Shown: positions 18,155 through 27,100 of the stretch, piece by piece
Layout of the letters: each line of letters begins with the position of its first letter
Numbering within the stretch: position 1 is the first letter of the stretch
DNA from: Zavarzinia aquatilis
GTDB taxonomy: Bacteria; Pseudomonadota; Alphaproteobacteria; Zavarziniales; Zavarziniaceae
Assembly: GCF_003173035.1 (NCBI RefSeq)
Contig: NZ_QGLE01000019.1
Location: 1 to 34,883, forward strand
Direction of reading: 5' to 3'
DNA length: 34,883 bases
Translations under genes and position numbers: made by a program
Notes under the pieces: generated by a model
Database searches by the model: none
What the model was told of the DNA's origin: nothing
Seen by the model: only the letters and a program-made list of their open reading frames with translations

Positions 18155-21111
18155 TGGCCCGCAGCCCCCGCACCCCCGCCGGCAAGTCCTCGAAGCAGGT
18201 CGATGCCCTGAAGCACAACGAGGCGACGCGCCGCAATATTCCGACGGCAGAGATGGAGAGTTTCTTCCGGCGGGAGGAAGACGCCTCGCCCATGGCGCCG
18301 AAGCATTACGCGCGGAGCCGCCCCCTGCCCGAAGGGGCGGTGCGGACGGAGGAGGAACCGCGCGCGCCCGAGCTGATCTGGAACGGCGTGAAGATCACCA
18401 TCACCGACGAACAGATGAAGCAACTGGCCGAGACCGGCAGCCTCACCCTGTCGGACGCGCAACTGGTCTGGCGCGGCAAGGACCGGCAGGACTGGAGCGA
18501 CCTTATCGTCAACGTCCCCCCGCTCTATATCCAGGAAAAAATCCACCCCAAGGCGATCATCGACGACCTGAAACGCCGCACCAAGGCGAAGCGCGAGGCG
18601 GAGGCGGAAATGCCCGACCTCTTCGCCGATTTCAACGGCCTCGACCCCGAAGCCCGGGCCGAGTTCTACCAGCACGACCAGCACTGGTCGAACCGCATGA
18701 TCCTGGGCGACAGCCTGCAGGTGATGGCCAGCCTGTCGGAACGCGAAAGCCTGCGCGGCAAGGTGCAATGCATCTATTTCGACCCGCCCTATGGCATCAA
18801 GTTCAATTCCAACTGGCAGGTCTCGACCCAGAGCCTAGACGTGAAGGACGGCAAGCAGGCCGATATTTCCCGCGAGCCCGAACAGGTGAAAGCCTTCCGC
18901 GATACCTGGAAGGACGGCATCCATTCCTATCTCACCTATCTCCGCGACCGCCTGACCGCCATGCGCGACCTGCTGACCGAAAGCGGTTCGATCTTCGTGC
19001 AAATCGGCGACGAGAATGTGCATCGGGTACGGGCGGTGATGGATGAGGTGTTTGGAGCGGAGAACTACGTTGCGGACATCGCCTTTAAAACAACCAGTTC
19101 GTTCACTAGCTCCACCTTAGCCAGATCATACGATTTCATAATTTGGTATGCGAGATCATCTGCGTCCGTGAAGTACAGGGTGCCCTACGCACGCAAAGCA
19201 TTAGCTGACGACAAAGGTGATCGCTTCACTCGGGCTGAAGAACCCGACACAATGAGGCGCTTTCTCAATGCGGAAGAGCGGGAAAACGAGGCGGCAATAA
19301 GCCCAAATTTGCGCGTATATCGTCATGATAATGCGTATTCTCAAGGCAGGGCATCGGCACCGCAGCCATTCACGTTCGAGGGCCATGTATTCGACCCGTG
19401 GAAAAAAAATTCGCATTGGAAATGCCACCACCCTGTAGGAGTGCAGCGACTGGCACGAGCGCGACGCCTTGCTCTACCAACAGCCAACTCAATATCTTAT
19501 GTGCGGTATTTGCGAGATTTCGACGCGCAAAGCCTGAGTAATGTTTGGTTAGATACACAGACCGGCGCCTTCACTGACGACAAAGTTTATATTGTCCAGA
19601 CAAACGCAAAGGTTATTGAACGCTGCATTCTGATGGCCACGGACCCCGGCGATCTTGTGCTCGATCCGACCTGCGGCTCGGGCACCACCGCCTATGTCGC
19701 CGAGCAATGGGGCCGGCGCTGGATCACTGTCGATACCAGCCGGGTCGCCCTGGCGCTGGCGCGCACGCGGCTGATGGCGGCGCGTTATCCCTGGTATCTA
19801 CTGGCCGACAGCCGCGAGGGCAGGGCCAAGGAAGCGGCCTTGAGCCAGCGCCTGCCGGCCGATACGCCGGTGCAGGGCGATCTGCGTCAGGGTTTCGTCT
19901 ATGAACGGGTGCCCCATATCACCCTGAAGTCGATCGCGGACAACTCGCAGATCGACGACATCTGGGAGAAGTTTCAGGCGGTGCTGGAGCCGCTGCGCGA
20001 CGCGCTCAACGCCGCCCTCGGCGAAAATTATGAGGAATGGCAGATCCCGCGCGAATTGCCGGCCGGGGCGCCTGCCGCCGCCGCCGCGGCGCACGAGAAA
20101 TGGTGGCAGGCGCGCATCGCCCGCCAGCAGGAGATCGACGCTTCGATCGCCGCAAGGGCCGATGTCGAATATCTCTACGACAAGCCCTATGTCGACACTG
20201 GCCGCATCCGCGTTGCCGGGCCCTTCACGGTCGAGAGCCTGTCGCCCCACCGCGTGCTGCCGGCGAGCGAGGACGACCTGGCTGCCGATCTCGAAGCGGC
20301 CGAAGGGCGGCGTTCGCCCGCCGACGCCGCATTGGCGGGGCAGGATTTCGCCGCCGTCGTCATCGACTACCTGCGGGCCGAGGGGGTGAAGCAACAGGCC
20401 AAGGGCGACCGCATCACGCTCGAGAACCTCGCGCCCTGGCCCGGTAACTTCATCGGTGCCAGCGGCACCTTCGTCGAGGGCGAAAACGGGGCCGAGCGGC
20501 GGGCGGCGATCCTGATCGGGCCGGAATATGGCACCGTCGGCCGTCAGGACCTTGTGGCTGCCGCGCGCGAGGCGGTCGATGCCCGCTTCGACGTGCTGAT
20601 CGCCTGCGCCTTCAATTTCGATGCCCATTCCTCGGAACTCGGCAACCTCGGCAGTCTCAAGATCCTGAAGGCGCGGATCAACCCCGACATGCATATGTCG
20701 GCGGAATTGAAGAACACCGGGCGCGGCAACATGTTCGTCGTCTTCGGCGAGCCGGATGTCGAAATCCTCGACGACGGCGGGCCGGATATCCGCGTGAAGG
20801 TGAACGGCGTCGACGTCTTCGACCCCAACACCGGCGAGATCCGCTCCAACGACACCAAGGGTATCGCCGCCTGGTTCATCGACACCGACTATAACGAGGA
20901 GAGTTTCTTCGTCCGCCACGCCTATTTCCTCGGCGCCAACGATCCCTACAAGAGCCTGAAGACGGCCCTGAAGGCCGAGATCGACGAGGACGCCTGGGCC
21001 ACCCTCTATGCCGATACCTCCCGCCCCTTCCCCCGGCCGAGAAGCGGCCGCATCGCGGTCAAGGTCATCAACCACTTCGGCGACGAGGTGATGAAGGTGT
21101 TTGGGGTGTGA
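18154..21111 (+). CDS. Type III-like adenine-specific DNA methyltransferase (Mod), enlarged
   Basis: Predicted N6-adenine methyltransferase that protects host DNA and gives the Res subunit its specificity. The motif order is beta class: catalytic IYFDPPYGIKF (about 206-216), the target-recognition region, then the AdoMet motif LDPTCGSGTTAY (about 502-513). At 985 residues it is much longer than classical Mod (about 650). The extra length is about 470 residues after the AdoMet motif, containing alanine-rich helices and a beta-rich end, with no motif I can name. The start at 18154 overlaps the previous stop. A low-GC block covers the recognition region (see 19065-19635). An intact catalytic core and uninterrupted frame argue that it is active. 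Confidence 0.9.
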   Translation: MARSPRTPAGKSSKQVDALKHNEATRRNIPTAEMESFFRREEDASPMAPKHYARSRPLPEGAVRTEEEPRAPELIWNGVKITITDEQMKQLAETGSLTLSDAQLVWRGKDRQDWSDLIVNVPPLYIQEKIHPKAIIDDLKRRTKAKREAEAEMPDLFADFNGLDPEARAEFYQHDQHWSNRMILGDSLQVMASLSERESLRGKVQCIYFDPPYGIKFNSNWQVSTQSLDVKDGKQADISREPEQVKAFRDTWKDGIHSYLTYLRDRLTAMRDLLTESGSIFVQIGDENVHRVRAVMDEVFGAENYVADIAFKTTSSFTSSTLARSYDFIIWYARSSASVKYRVPYARKALADDKGDRFTRAEEPDTMRRFLNAEERENEAAISPNLRVYRHDNAYSQGRASAPQPFTFEGHVFDPWKKNSHWKCHHPVGVQRLARARRLALPTANSISYVRYLRDFDAQSLSNVWLDTQTGAFTDDKVYIVQTNAKVIERCILMATDPGDLVLDPTCGSGTTAYVAEQWGRRWITVDTSRVALALARTRLMAARYPWYLLADSREGRAKEAALSQRLPADTPVQGDLRQGFVYERVPHITLKSIADNSQIDDIWEKFQAVLEPLRDALNAALGENYEEWQIPRELPAGAPAAAAAAHEKWWQARIARQQEIDASIAARADVEYLYDKPYVDTGRIRVAGPFTVESLSPHRVLPASEDDLAADLEAAEGRRSPADAALAGQDFAAVVIDYLRAEGVKQQAKGDRITLENLAPWPGNFIGASGTFVEGENGAERRAAILIGPEYGTVGRQDLVAAAREAVDARFDVLIACAFNFDAHSSELGNLGSLKILKARINPDMHMSAELKNTGRGNMFVVFGEPDVEILDDGGPDIRVKVNGVDVFDPNTGEIRSNDTKGIAAWFIDTDYNEESFFVRHAYFLGANDPYKSLKTALKAEIDEDAWATLYADTSRPFPRPRSGRIAVKVINHFGDEVMKVFGV
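19065..19635 (+). other. Low-GC target-recognition segment within mod
   Basis: A hand count gives about 49% GC for 19081-19620, against 72-77% in the two 60-base lines just after it (19741-19860) and 57% in a conserved stretch before it. Codons such as TTA, ATA and AGA are frequent here and rare in the flanks. The segment falls exactly between the DPPY and AdoMet motifs, where specificity domains lie in beta-class enzymes, so it looks like an imported recognition cassette. Confidence 0.7.
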
Positions 21112-21112
21112 A

Positions 21113-22045
21113 ATGGAGAAACAGTTTGAACCCAACGTTCCGTTCGTGAAGCTGGAAATCAACATTCCGGACTATGTGAAGCAGGACGGCAGCACGGCTT
21201 CGCAACCATTCTCGAAGAGCAAACACGACCTGTATCGACCGCGAGACCTGAAAGTCAAAGGCAACGGAGACGGAGATCGAACGAACTATTTCAAACTGCA
21301 TCTCGTCCGAATGCGGGAAAAATTGGGCCGTCCCGTGCCGTACAGGTTTCGCGACGCCGAGGGCCGAAAGCGTTCAATGGATGCGGGATGCCTGAAATTC
21401 GTGAATGGGCAGGGGCTAGCCACGTTTGTCTTGGACAATGGCTACATCGTCGCTGTCGATCCGACGCCCGCGCTAATTGCCGAGTTCGCCGAGCGCGCTG
21501 GCATTGCGAAGCCAGCCCTGCTTGTGCAGATCGGAGCGGGCAGAGGCGGAATTCCCCACCCTCCCGAACTCAAGGGGGGCTCGCTCGTCAGCATCCCCAA
21601 ACCCGCAGATATTGCCAATGACCTCAAGGATATTTGGAATGACACTTCGATCGGCTCGACCAGTCGCCAACAACTGATCGACGCACGGATCGGCCAGGGC
21701 ACGTTCCGAAAGGAAGTTCTGCGCCTCTGGGGCGGCCAATGCGCCGTGACCGGGTGCGATCTCCCGGAGGCTATCCGGGCTTCGCATATCGTTCCCTGGC
21801 GCAGTGCCGACAATCGTGAGCGGCTGACCCCGGCGAACGGCTTGCCCCTGATCGCGACCCTTGATGCGCTGTTCGACGCTGGCCTGATCTCATTCGACGA
21901 CGACGGCAACGTCCTTTTCGCGCCAAGGCTCGACCAGGAGCACCGCAAGCTCGTCCCGGCGCCACGGCGCCTGACCCGGGTGCCGAGTTCGGCGACCAAG
22001 GCATATCTCGCCCGTCACCGGGCCGAGCACGGGTTTAGGTCTTGA
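21113..22045 (+). CDS. HNH endonuclease (HNH_2 type) with novel N-terminal domain
   Basis: Predicted metal-dependent nuclease of about 310 residues. The C-terminal third carries CAVTGCDLPEAIRASHIVPW, RLTPANGLPL and DALFDAGLISF (about 209-265), the pattern of HNH_2 domains found in restriction-associated nucleases. The first about 190 residues match no family I know. The ATG at 21113 begins one base after the Mod stop; a TTG at 21101 would add four residues. The beginning of the gene is visibly richer in A and T than its neighbours. Its position between mod and the helicase suggests an effector or accessory nuclease of the operon, but an independent insertion is possible. Confidence 0.8.
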   Translation: MEKQFEPNVPFVKLEINIPDYVKQDGSTASQPFSKSKHDLYRPRDLKVKGNGDGDRTNYFKLHLVRMREKLGRPVPYRFRDAEGRKRSMDAGCLKFVNGQGLATFVLDNGYIVAVDPTPALIAEFAERAGIAKPALLVQIGAGRGGIPHPPELKGGSLVSIPKPADIANDLKDIWNDTSIGSTSRQQLIDARIGQGTFRKEVLRLWGGQCAVTGCDLPEAIRASHIVPWRSADNRERLTPANGLPLIATLDALFDAGLISFDDDGNVLFAPRLDQEHRKLVPAPRRLTRVPSSATKAYLARHRAEHGFRS

Positions 22046-22055
22046 GCAGATCGCC

Positions 22056-24110
22056 ATGAACTTCCTGATCGCGGACACGTTCACCGCCTCTTTCAACCGC
22101 CTGGCCGGCCCGGACCAGAAGGCGGTGAAGGCCAGTGTCTTCGATCTTCAGATGGACCCGGCCGGCAACGGCTTGCAGCTGCATCGCGTCGACAACAGCA
22201 AGGACCCGCATTTCTGGTCGGCACGGGTCAATCGCGACATCCGCCTGATCGTCCACAGGACGGGCGACAGCCTCCTTGTGGCCTATGTCGGCCATCACGA
22301 CGATGCCTATGGCTGGGCGGCGCGGCGCCGGATCGAGGCGCATCCGCGCACCGGCGCCATCCAGATCGTCGAAGTGCGGGAGCGGGTGGAAGAGGTCGCG
22401 CCGCAGACCACATTCGATTTCACCGTTCCGCCTCCTCCTGTAGGCGGCGATGCGTCTGGACCGCCGCTGTTCACCGCGCTGGACGACAATGCACTGCTCT
22501 CGATCGGCGTGCCGATGGACTGGCTGGCTGATGTCCGCGTCGCGAGCGAGGAGGGGTTCTTCGCCCTGGCGGCCCATCTGCCGGCGGAAGCGGCCGAGGC
22601 ATTGCTCGAATATGCCGCCACCGGCCGCCTGGCGGTGCCCGCCCCGGTGCCGGCCGATCCCTTCGCCCATCCCGACGCCCTGCGGCGCATTCGCCCCATC
22701 GCCGACCAGGAGGAACTGGCGCAGGCCCTCGCCTTTCCCTGGGAGAAATGGGGGGTGTTCCTGCACCCGTCCCAGCGGGCGCTGGTCGAACGCTCCTTCT
22801 CCGGGCCGGCCCGTGTCGCCGGATCGGCGGGGACCGGCAAGACCATCGTGGCGATTCATCGCGCCGTCCGATTGGCACGGGAAAATCCGAAGGCACGGGT
22901 GCTGCTGGCCAGCTTTTCCGAGCCCCTGGCGGCAGCCCTGGCCAAGAAATTGCTCGTCCTGGCGCCCGAGACCGGCGGCGTGGTGCCCCGCATCGTCACC
23001 GCCTCGTTCCACGGCATCGCCGAACAGATGTTCCAGCTCGAACATGGCGTCCGCCCCCGCATCGCCAAGGACAGCGTGCTGCGCGAGCGCCTGGCGGCAG
23101 CCGCCGAGGCGCAGAACCTGAAGGGTTTCACCGAACGCTTCCTGCTCTCCGAATGGAGCAATGTCATCGACGCCTGGGGCCTGGAGTCGCTCGACGATTA
23201 CGCGACGGTCCAGCGCATGGGCCGGAAAAACCGTCTCGGCCCCAATCAGCGCGCCCACCTGTGGCCCGTGTTCCAGGCCGTGCGCACCACCCTCGCCGCC
23301 GAACGCTATACCACCTGGGCGGAAGTCTTCGGCGGTCTTGCGGCGGCCCTGGCGCGGCGCCCGTCGAAGCATTTCGATCATGTCCTGGTCGACGAGGCGC
23401 AGGACCTCGGCCCGGCGGAATTGCGGTTCTTCGCCGCCCTCGCCCCCGCGACGGCAGACGGACTGTTCCTGTCGGGCGATGTCGGGCAGCGGATTTTCCA
23501 GCACCCCTTCTCCTGGGCCGGCCTCGGTGTCGACGTGCGGGGCCGCTCGCACACGCTGAAGGTCTGCTATCGCACCTCTCAGCAGATCCGCCGCGCCGCC
23601 GACCGGCTGCTGCCGACGGTTCTGCGCGACACCGATGGATTGGAAGACGAGCGCCGGGGCATCGTCTCGGTATTCGACGGTCCGGCGCCCGACGTGATGG
23701 CCTTCGGCAGTACCGCCGCCGAAGCGGAGGCCGTGCGTGGCACGGTCGACGGCTGGCTGAGTGAGGGGATAGAGCCCCGGGAAATCGGCCTGTTCGTCCG
23801 CACGTCCGCGCTCGTTCCGCGCGCCCGCGCCGCCGTCGCCGGATTGGCCGGCGAAGAGCAGATGACGACCGCGCCCATGAGTCTCGCCAAGGGGTTGGAG
23901 TTTCGCGCCGTGGTCGTGATGGCCTGCGACGAGGGCACCCTGCCGCTCGACGAGCGCGTCGCCGATGCCGCCGACGAAGCCGAACTCGACGACATCTATG
24001 AGACCGAGCGTCGCCTGCTCTATGTCGCCTGCACCAGGGCGCGCGAACACCTGCTGTTGACCGGGGTCACCCCGACCTCGGAATATCTGGCGGACTTCGC
24101 ACACGCTTGA
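22056..24110 (+). CDS. UvrD/Rep-like helicase with N-terminal RelE/ParE-like domain
   Basis: A superfamily 1 helicase of 684 residues. Walker A is GSAGTGKTIVAIH (about 256-268), the Walker B site is VDEAQDLGPAE (about 443-453), and the last motif is LLYVACTRAREHLLLTG (about 654-670). The first about 110 residues resemble the RelE/ParE toxin fold as it occurs fused to such helicases: FWSARVNRDIRLIVHR, then YVGHHDDAYGWAARR. The fold is probably used for nucleic-acid or protein contact, not as a free toxin. It starts 10 bases after the HNH stop and ends the operon. UvrD-type helicases occur in Gabija, but no OLD/TOPRIM nuclease is present here, so Gabija is not supported. The reverse strand has a long open frame that is a codon-bias shadow. 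Confidence 0.88.
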   Translation: MNFLIADTFTASFNRLAGPDQKAVKASVFDLQMDPAGNGLQLHRVDNSKDPHFWSARVNRDIRLIVHRTGDSLLVAYVGHHDDAYGWAARRRIEAHPRTGAIQIVEVRERVEEVAPQTTFDFTVPPPPVGGDASGPPLFTALDDNALLSIGVPMDWLADVRVASEEGFFALAAHLPAEAAEALLEYAATGRLAVPAPVPADPFAHPDALRRIRPIADQEELAQALAFPWEKWGVFLHPSQRALVERSFSGPARVAGSAGTGKTIVAIHRAVRLARENPKARVLLASFSEPLAAALAKKLLVLAPETGGVVPRIVTASFHGIAEQMFQLEHGVRPRIAKDSVLRERLAAAAEAQNLKGFTERFLLSEWSNVIDAWGLESLDDYATVQRMGRKNRLGPNQRAHLWPVFQAVRTTLAAERYTTWAEVFGGLAAALARRPSKHFDHVLVDEAQDLGPAELRFFAALAPATADGLFLSGDVGQRIFQHPFSWAGLGVDVRGRSHTLKVCYRTSQQIRRAADRLLPTVLRDTDGLEDERRGIVSVFDGPAPDVMAFGSTAAEAEAVRGTVDGWLSEGIEPREIGLFVRTSALVPRARAAVAGLAGEEQMTTAPMSLAKGLEFRAVVVMACDEGTLPLDERVADAADEAELDDIYETERRLLYVACTRAREHLLLTGVTPTSEYLADFAHA

Positions 24111-24129
24111 TCGCCCTTGCGGGCGATCA
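24108..24129. terminator. Perfect palindrome holding the stop codons of both convergent operons
   Basis: TGATCGCCC (24108-24116) and GGGCGATCA (24121-24129) form a perfect 9-bp stem with a TTGC loop. The first three bases are the helicase stop and the last three, read on the minus strand, are the stop of the DUF1998 helicase. The hairpin forms in both transcripts. Neither side has a T tract, so classical intrinsic termination is not assured. Confidence 0.5.
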
Positions 24130-27100
24130 TCGATGCACGACGATATAGGAGGGGCTGTCCGGCCCTTCGATCATCGCATTGAGCGCCGCGAGTTTCTGGG
24201 CCTGGTCCTGCGCACTGGCCCCGAAGTCGAAACGAAGCGGAATGCCCCTCGGGCCAGCCCAACAGCCGAACCCCTGGTCGAAAACGATGGTGACCGCGGT
24301 CGAATCGTCGAATGACAAGACCATCTCGCGGGCGTGCCGATCCCTTCTCAAGACCATCGACCCGTTCATGCCGAACCTGCCGAGGACGGCTTCCGTCGTT
24401 TTCACGCGGTCGTCGTCGGAACGCCAATCATGGACGGCCTGCCACGGTCTTCGGTCGTCATATCGCGGGTCCGGTCGCCAAGGCTCGCTGACCAGCGATA
24501 CCTGCACCTGCCCCGCCTTCCCGACGGATTTCGAAAGTGCCCCGATAAATTCGCAGGCAAGGCGCACGGTCAGCGGATTCTTGAGATAGCGATCGAAATA
24601 TTCGACGCCGACGAGATGGCCCGCCCGCCATCCGCCGACACGCTGCAGCAAGGGTTTCGCGCATTCGAGCAGACGAGCACCGAAGCCCGAAAGCGGACCA
24701 TTGCATTCCGTCGTGAAGCTGATGAATGCGGCATCGGCGCGCGGCTCCATCAGGTCCGCGGGGACCGCCTCGACGTTATCCTCGAGGTGCCAGGTCGCGC
24801 GCAAGATCGGCGCCTCGGCGGCGACACCCCAGGCATCTCCCAGAATACCGGCCCCGCTGTCACGGGTAGCCCAGATCTCCCTGCTACCCGAGGCTCCGAG
24901 AGCCGCCAGCGCAACAGCGCCGTTCGGAAAGCGTGGTGCTGAGCCTGAGCGCAACACGATGTCGAAGCGGGCCGCCAAGTCCCGCAACGCCAGCCGCATG
25001 GCATCGTCCATGCCGGCCAATATCTCCCGCGTCAGAACCAGGACCAGTGGGCGCCCCGCGTGCTGGAGAGAGGCCGCCAGACGGGAGAACGGGCCGCTTC
25101 GCAATGCTGCGACGTTCGGATGTTCGCCCCAGATGGTGACACTTCCGGCACCTGCCGCCAGTTCGTCGACCAGATTGTCGCTGAAACTTGCGCCGGACAC
25201 GAAGTGATCGACTGGAGCAGGCGTGGCCAGGGCGCCCATGCGCGTCTCGACAAAGGCCAGTGCCGACTGGCGGTCGATGATCTTCTGCTGCTCGTGCAGA
25301 TCGGGCGTCAGGACGCAGGCCGAACAGCCGTTGATGCAGCCCTCGACACCACAGTCGAGAAGGCCGCGGATCGGCCCGAGCAACTTAGCAAACAGGTCCT
25401 GCGCCCGTGGCGAAAAGCCGGCGCCGCCCGATGCGTGATCGAACAGGAATATGCTGTGGACCCAACCGCCGATCGCCGTCGACCGGCGCTCGATCCACAA
25501 GCCCACCTCGTTCAATTCGACGCCAAGCTCGCGCGTGAGCACCGTACGCAACGCGGAACCGAACGCCCAGGCGGCACCAGGCTGGTCCAGCCCGTCGAGC
25601 TGCAACTCGAAAACGTCGGTGCGAATCTCGTGACCGAACAGGATGTTCTGCTTGACTGCAAATGGCCGCGACGCGCCAGGACATTTTCCATCGTCGTCGG
25701 CTTTGGTGTAGCGGAGCGGCCGGTGCGACGCGAAAGGCAAATTCTCTGGCGCGTCCATCGCCTGTGCCCGTCCGCAATGCAGACATACCGTATAGCCGTC
25801 GCCCAGCCCGCCCCCGGCGCTCGAGTAAAAGACCAGTCCATTCGCGCTGCTGCGAGATCGCCCGAGCTCCGGCACCCGCAGCGGATGCCAGGCACTCCCA
25901 CGGGCAGCGACAATTGGCGCCTCGGGCGGCACATAGGCAACAATGTCGGCATCGGAATGGGCTGGTCTAGGTTCCGCGGCGAACCCCGCCGGTCGCAGGT
26001 ATTCCGCCTGCCACAGCGGATCCCCAGCCGCACCGCATTCGGAACATTCGCTGACACGGACCCGATGCGTTCCAGCGGCACCGCATTGCTTGCAGTGCCA
26101 GACGAACCCCAGGCTCTGGATATCGCGGGCATCCTTATCGCCGGCGGGTCGCTTCCAATTGAGTGTAACCCCGGCCGATCGGTATACGAGACCGTCGATG
26201 ACGACGTCGGCACCGGGTGCATAGTCCCGCATCGCCTGGTCCAGATTTCGGCTGGCGAAAAAACGCCGCCGAAATGGGCTCCCTTCTTCGGCCGCGCCCT
26301 CGTCCCGATCCGGCTCGTCCTTGTGGATGAACTGAACCACCGCTGTCGGGAAGCCATGTCCCGGGAGCACTCCGCGATCGGAAAGATCGGACAGCAGGAA
26401 TTCACCGCACAAGCGCTGAAGCTGGAAACCGATCGCCTTCCTGGCAATTTCGCGATCCAGCCCGACCGCCTGCGACTGCAAGCCGTCCCATTCAGCTCGG
26501 AATTCACCCTCGGCCGTTTCCACCGCCGATTTCGCGCTCTCGAATATGCCCTTGTCGTTTTCCAGTACCGAGCCGCGGAGCAATTCACCCATAGCGCCGG
26601 CCATGGCCTCCCTGACGCTGGGCTTGGCAAGCCAGGCACGGAAGGCAACGGACGGCGGATCAGGCAATCGCTCCTTCCGCAAGTCGGCGGGGAAACCATA
26701 GAAGGCCCCCGCCTTGGTCGTCGTCGCATCACCGTTCTGTCCGCGGACAAAGGCGGCGAGCAGCAAGGCGTTAGCGTGCCGCTGAACGAGCGGCGCAGAG
26801 TCGAGAGAGACCCGCGGCGCGGCGACGGCCCGACCTAGAAAACGCAGCGGCTCGCGGAAGGCTTCCCATTCGATCGGGTTATCCCTGCAATAGGTAAAAG
26901 CCATCGCCGTCGCTTGCCGCCGCCGACCGGCGCGCCCGACGCGCTGTCGATAATTGGCGATCGACGGCGGCACATTCGTCATCATCACCGTGGAAACGCT
27001 GCCGATGTCGACACCCATTTCCATCGTGGTCGAGCAGTTGAGAATGTTGATTTCGCCGCACCGGAATTCGGCCTCGTAATTGCGCAACCGCTGTGACGGC

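Noticed and set aside
19065-19635. Frameshift or insertion element within mod
   Set aside because: The frame stays open, conserved motifs on both sides are in the same frame, and no inverted repeats or transposase are present; a swapped recognition domain fits better.
22035-24104. Minus-strand open frame of 689 codons opposite the UvrD-like helicase
   Set aside because: No domain is visible and the opposite strand has clear helicase motifs; it is a shadow of GC-rich codon use.
21113-24110. Gabija (nuclease plus UvrD-like helicase)
   Set aside because: The nuclease before the helicase is of HNH type; no OLD-type ATPase with TOPRIM (GajA) is present.
13287-24110. BREX
   Set aside because: No PglZ phosphatase, BrxC or BrxL-like protein is seen; the methyltransferase is type III-like and paired with a Res subunit.
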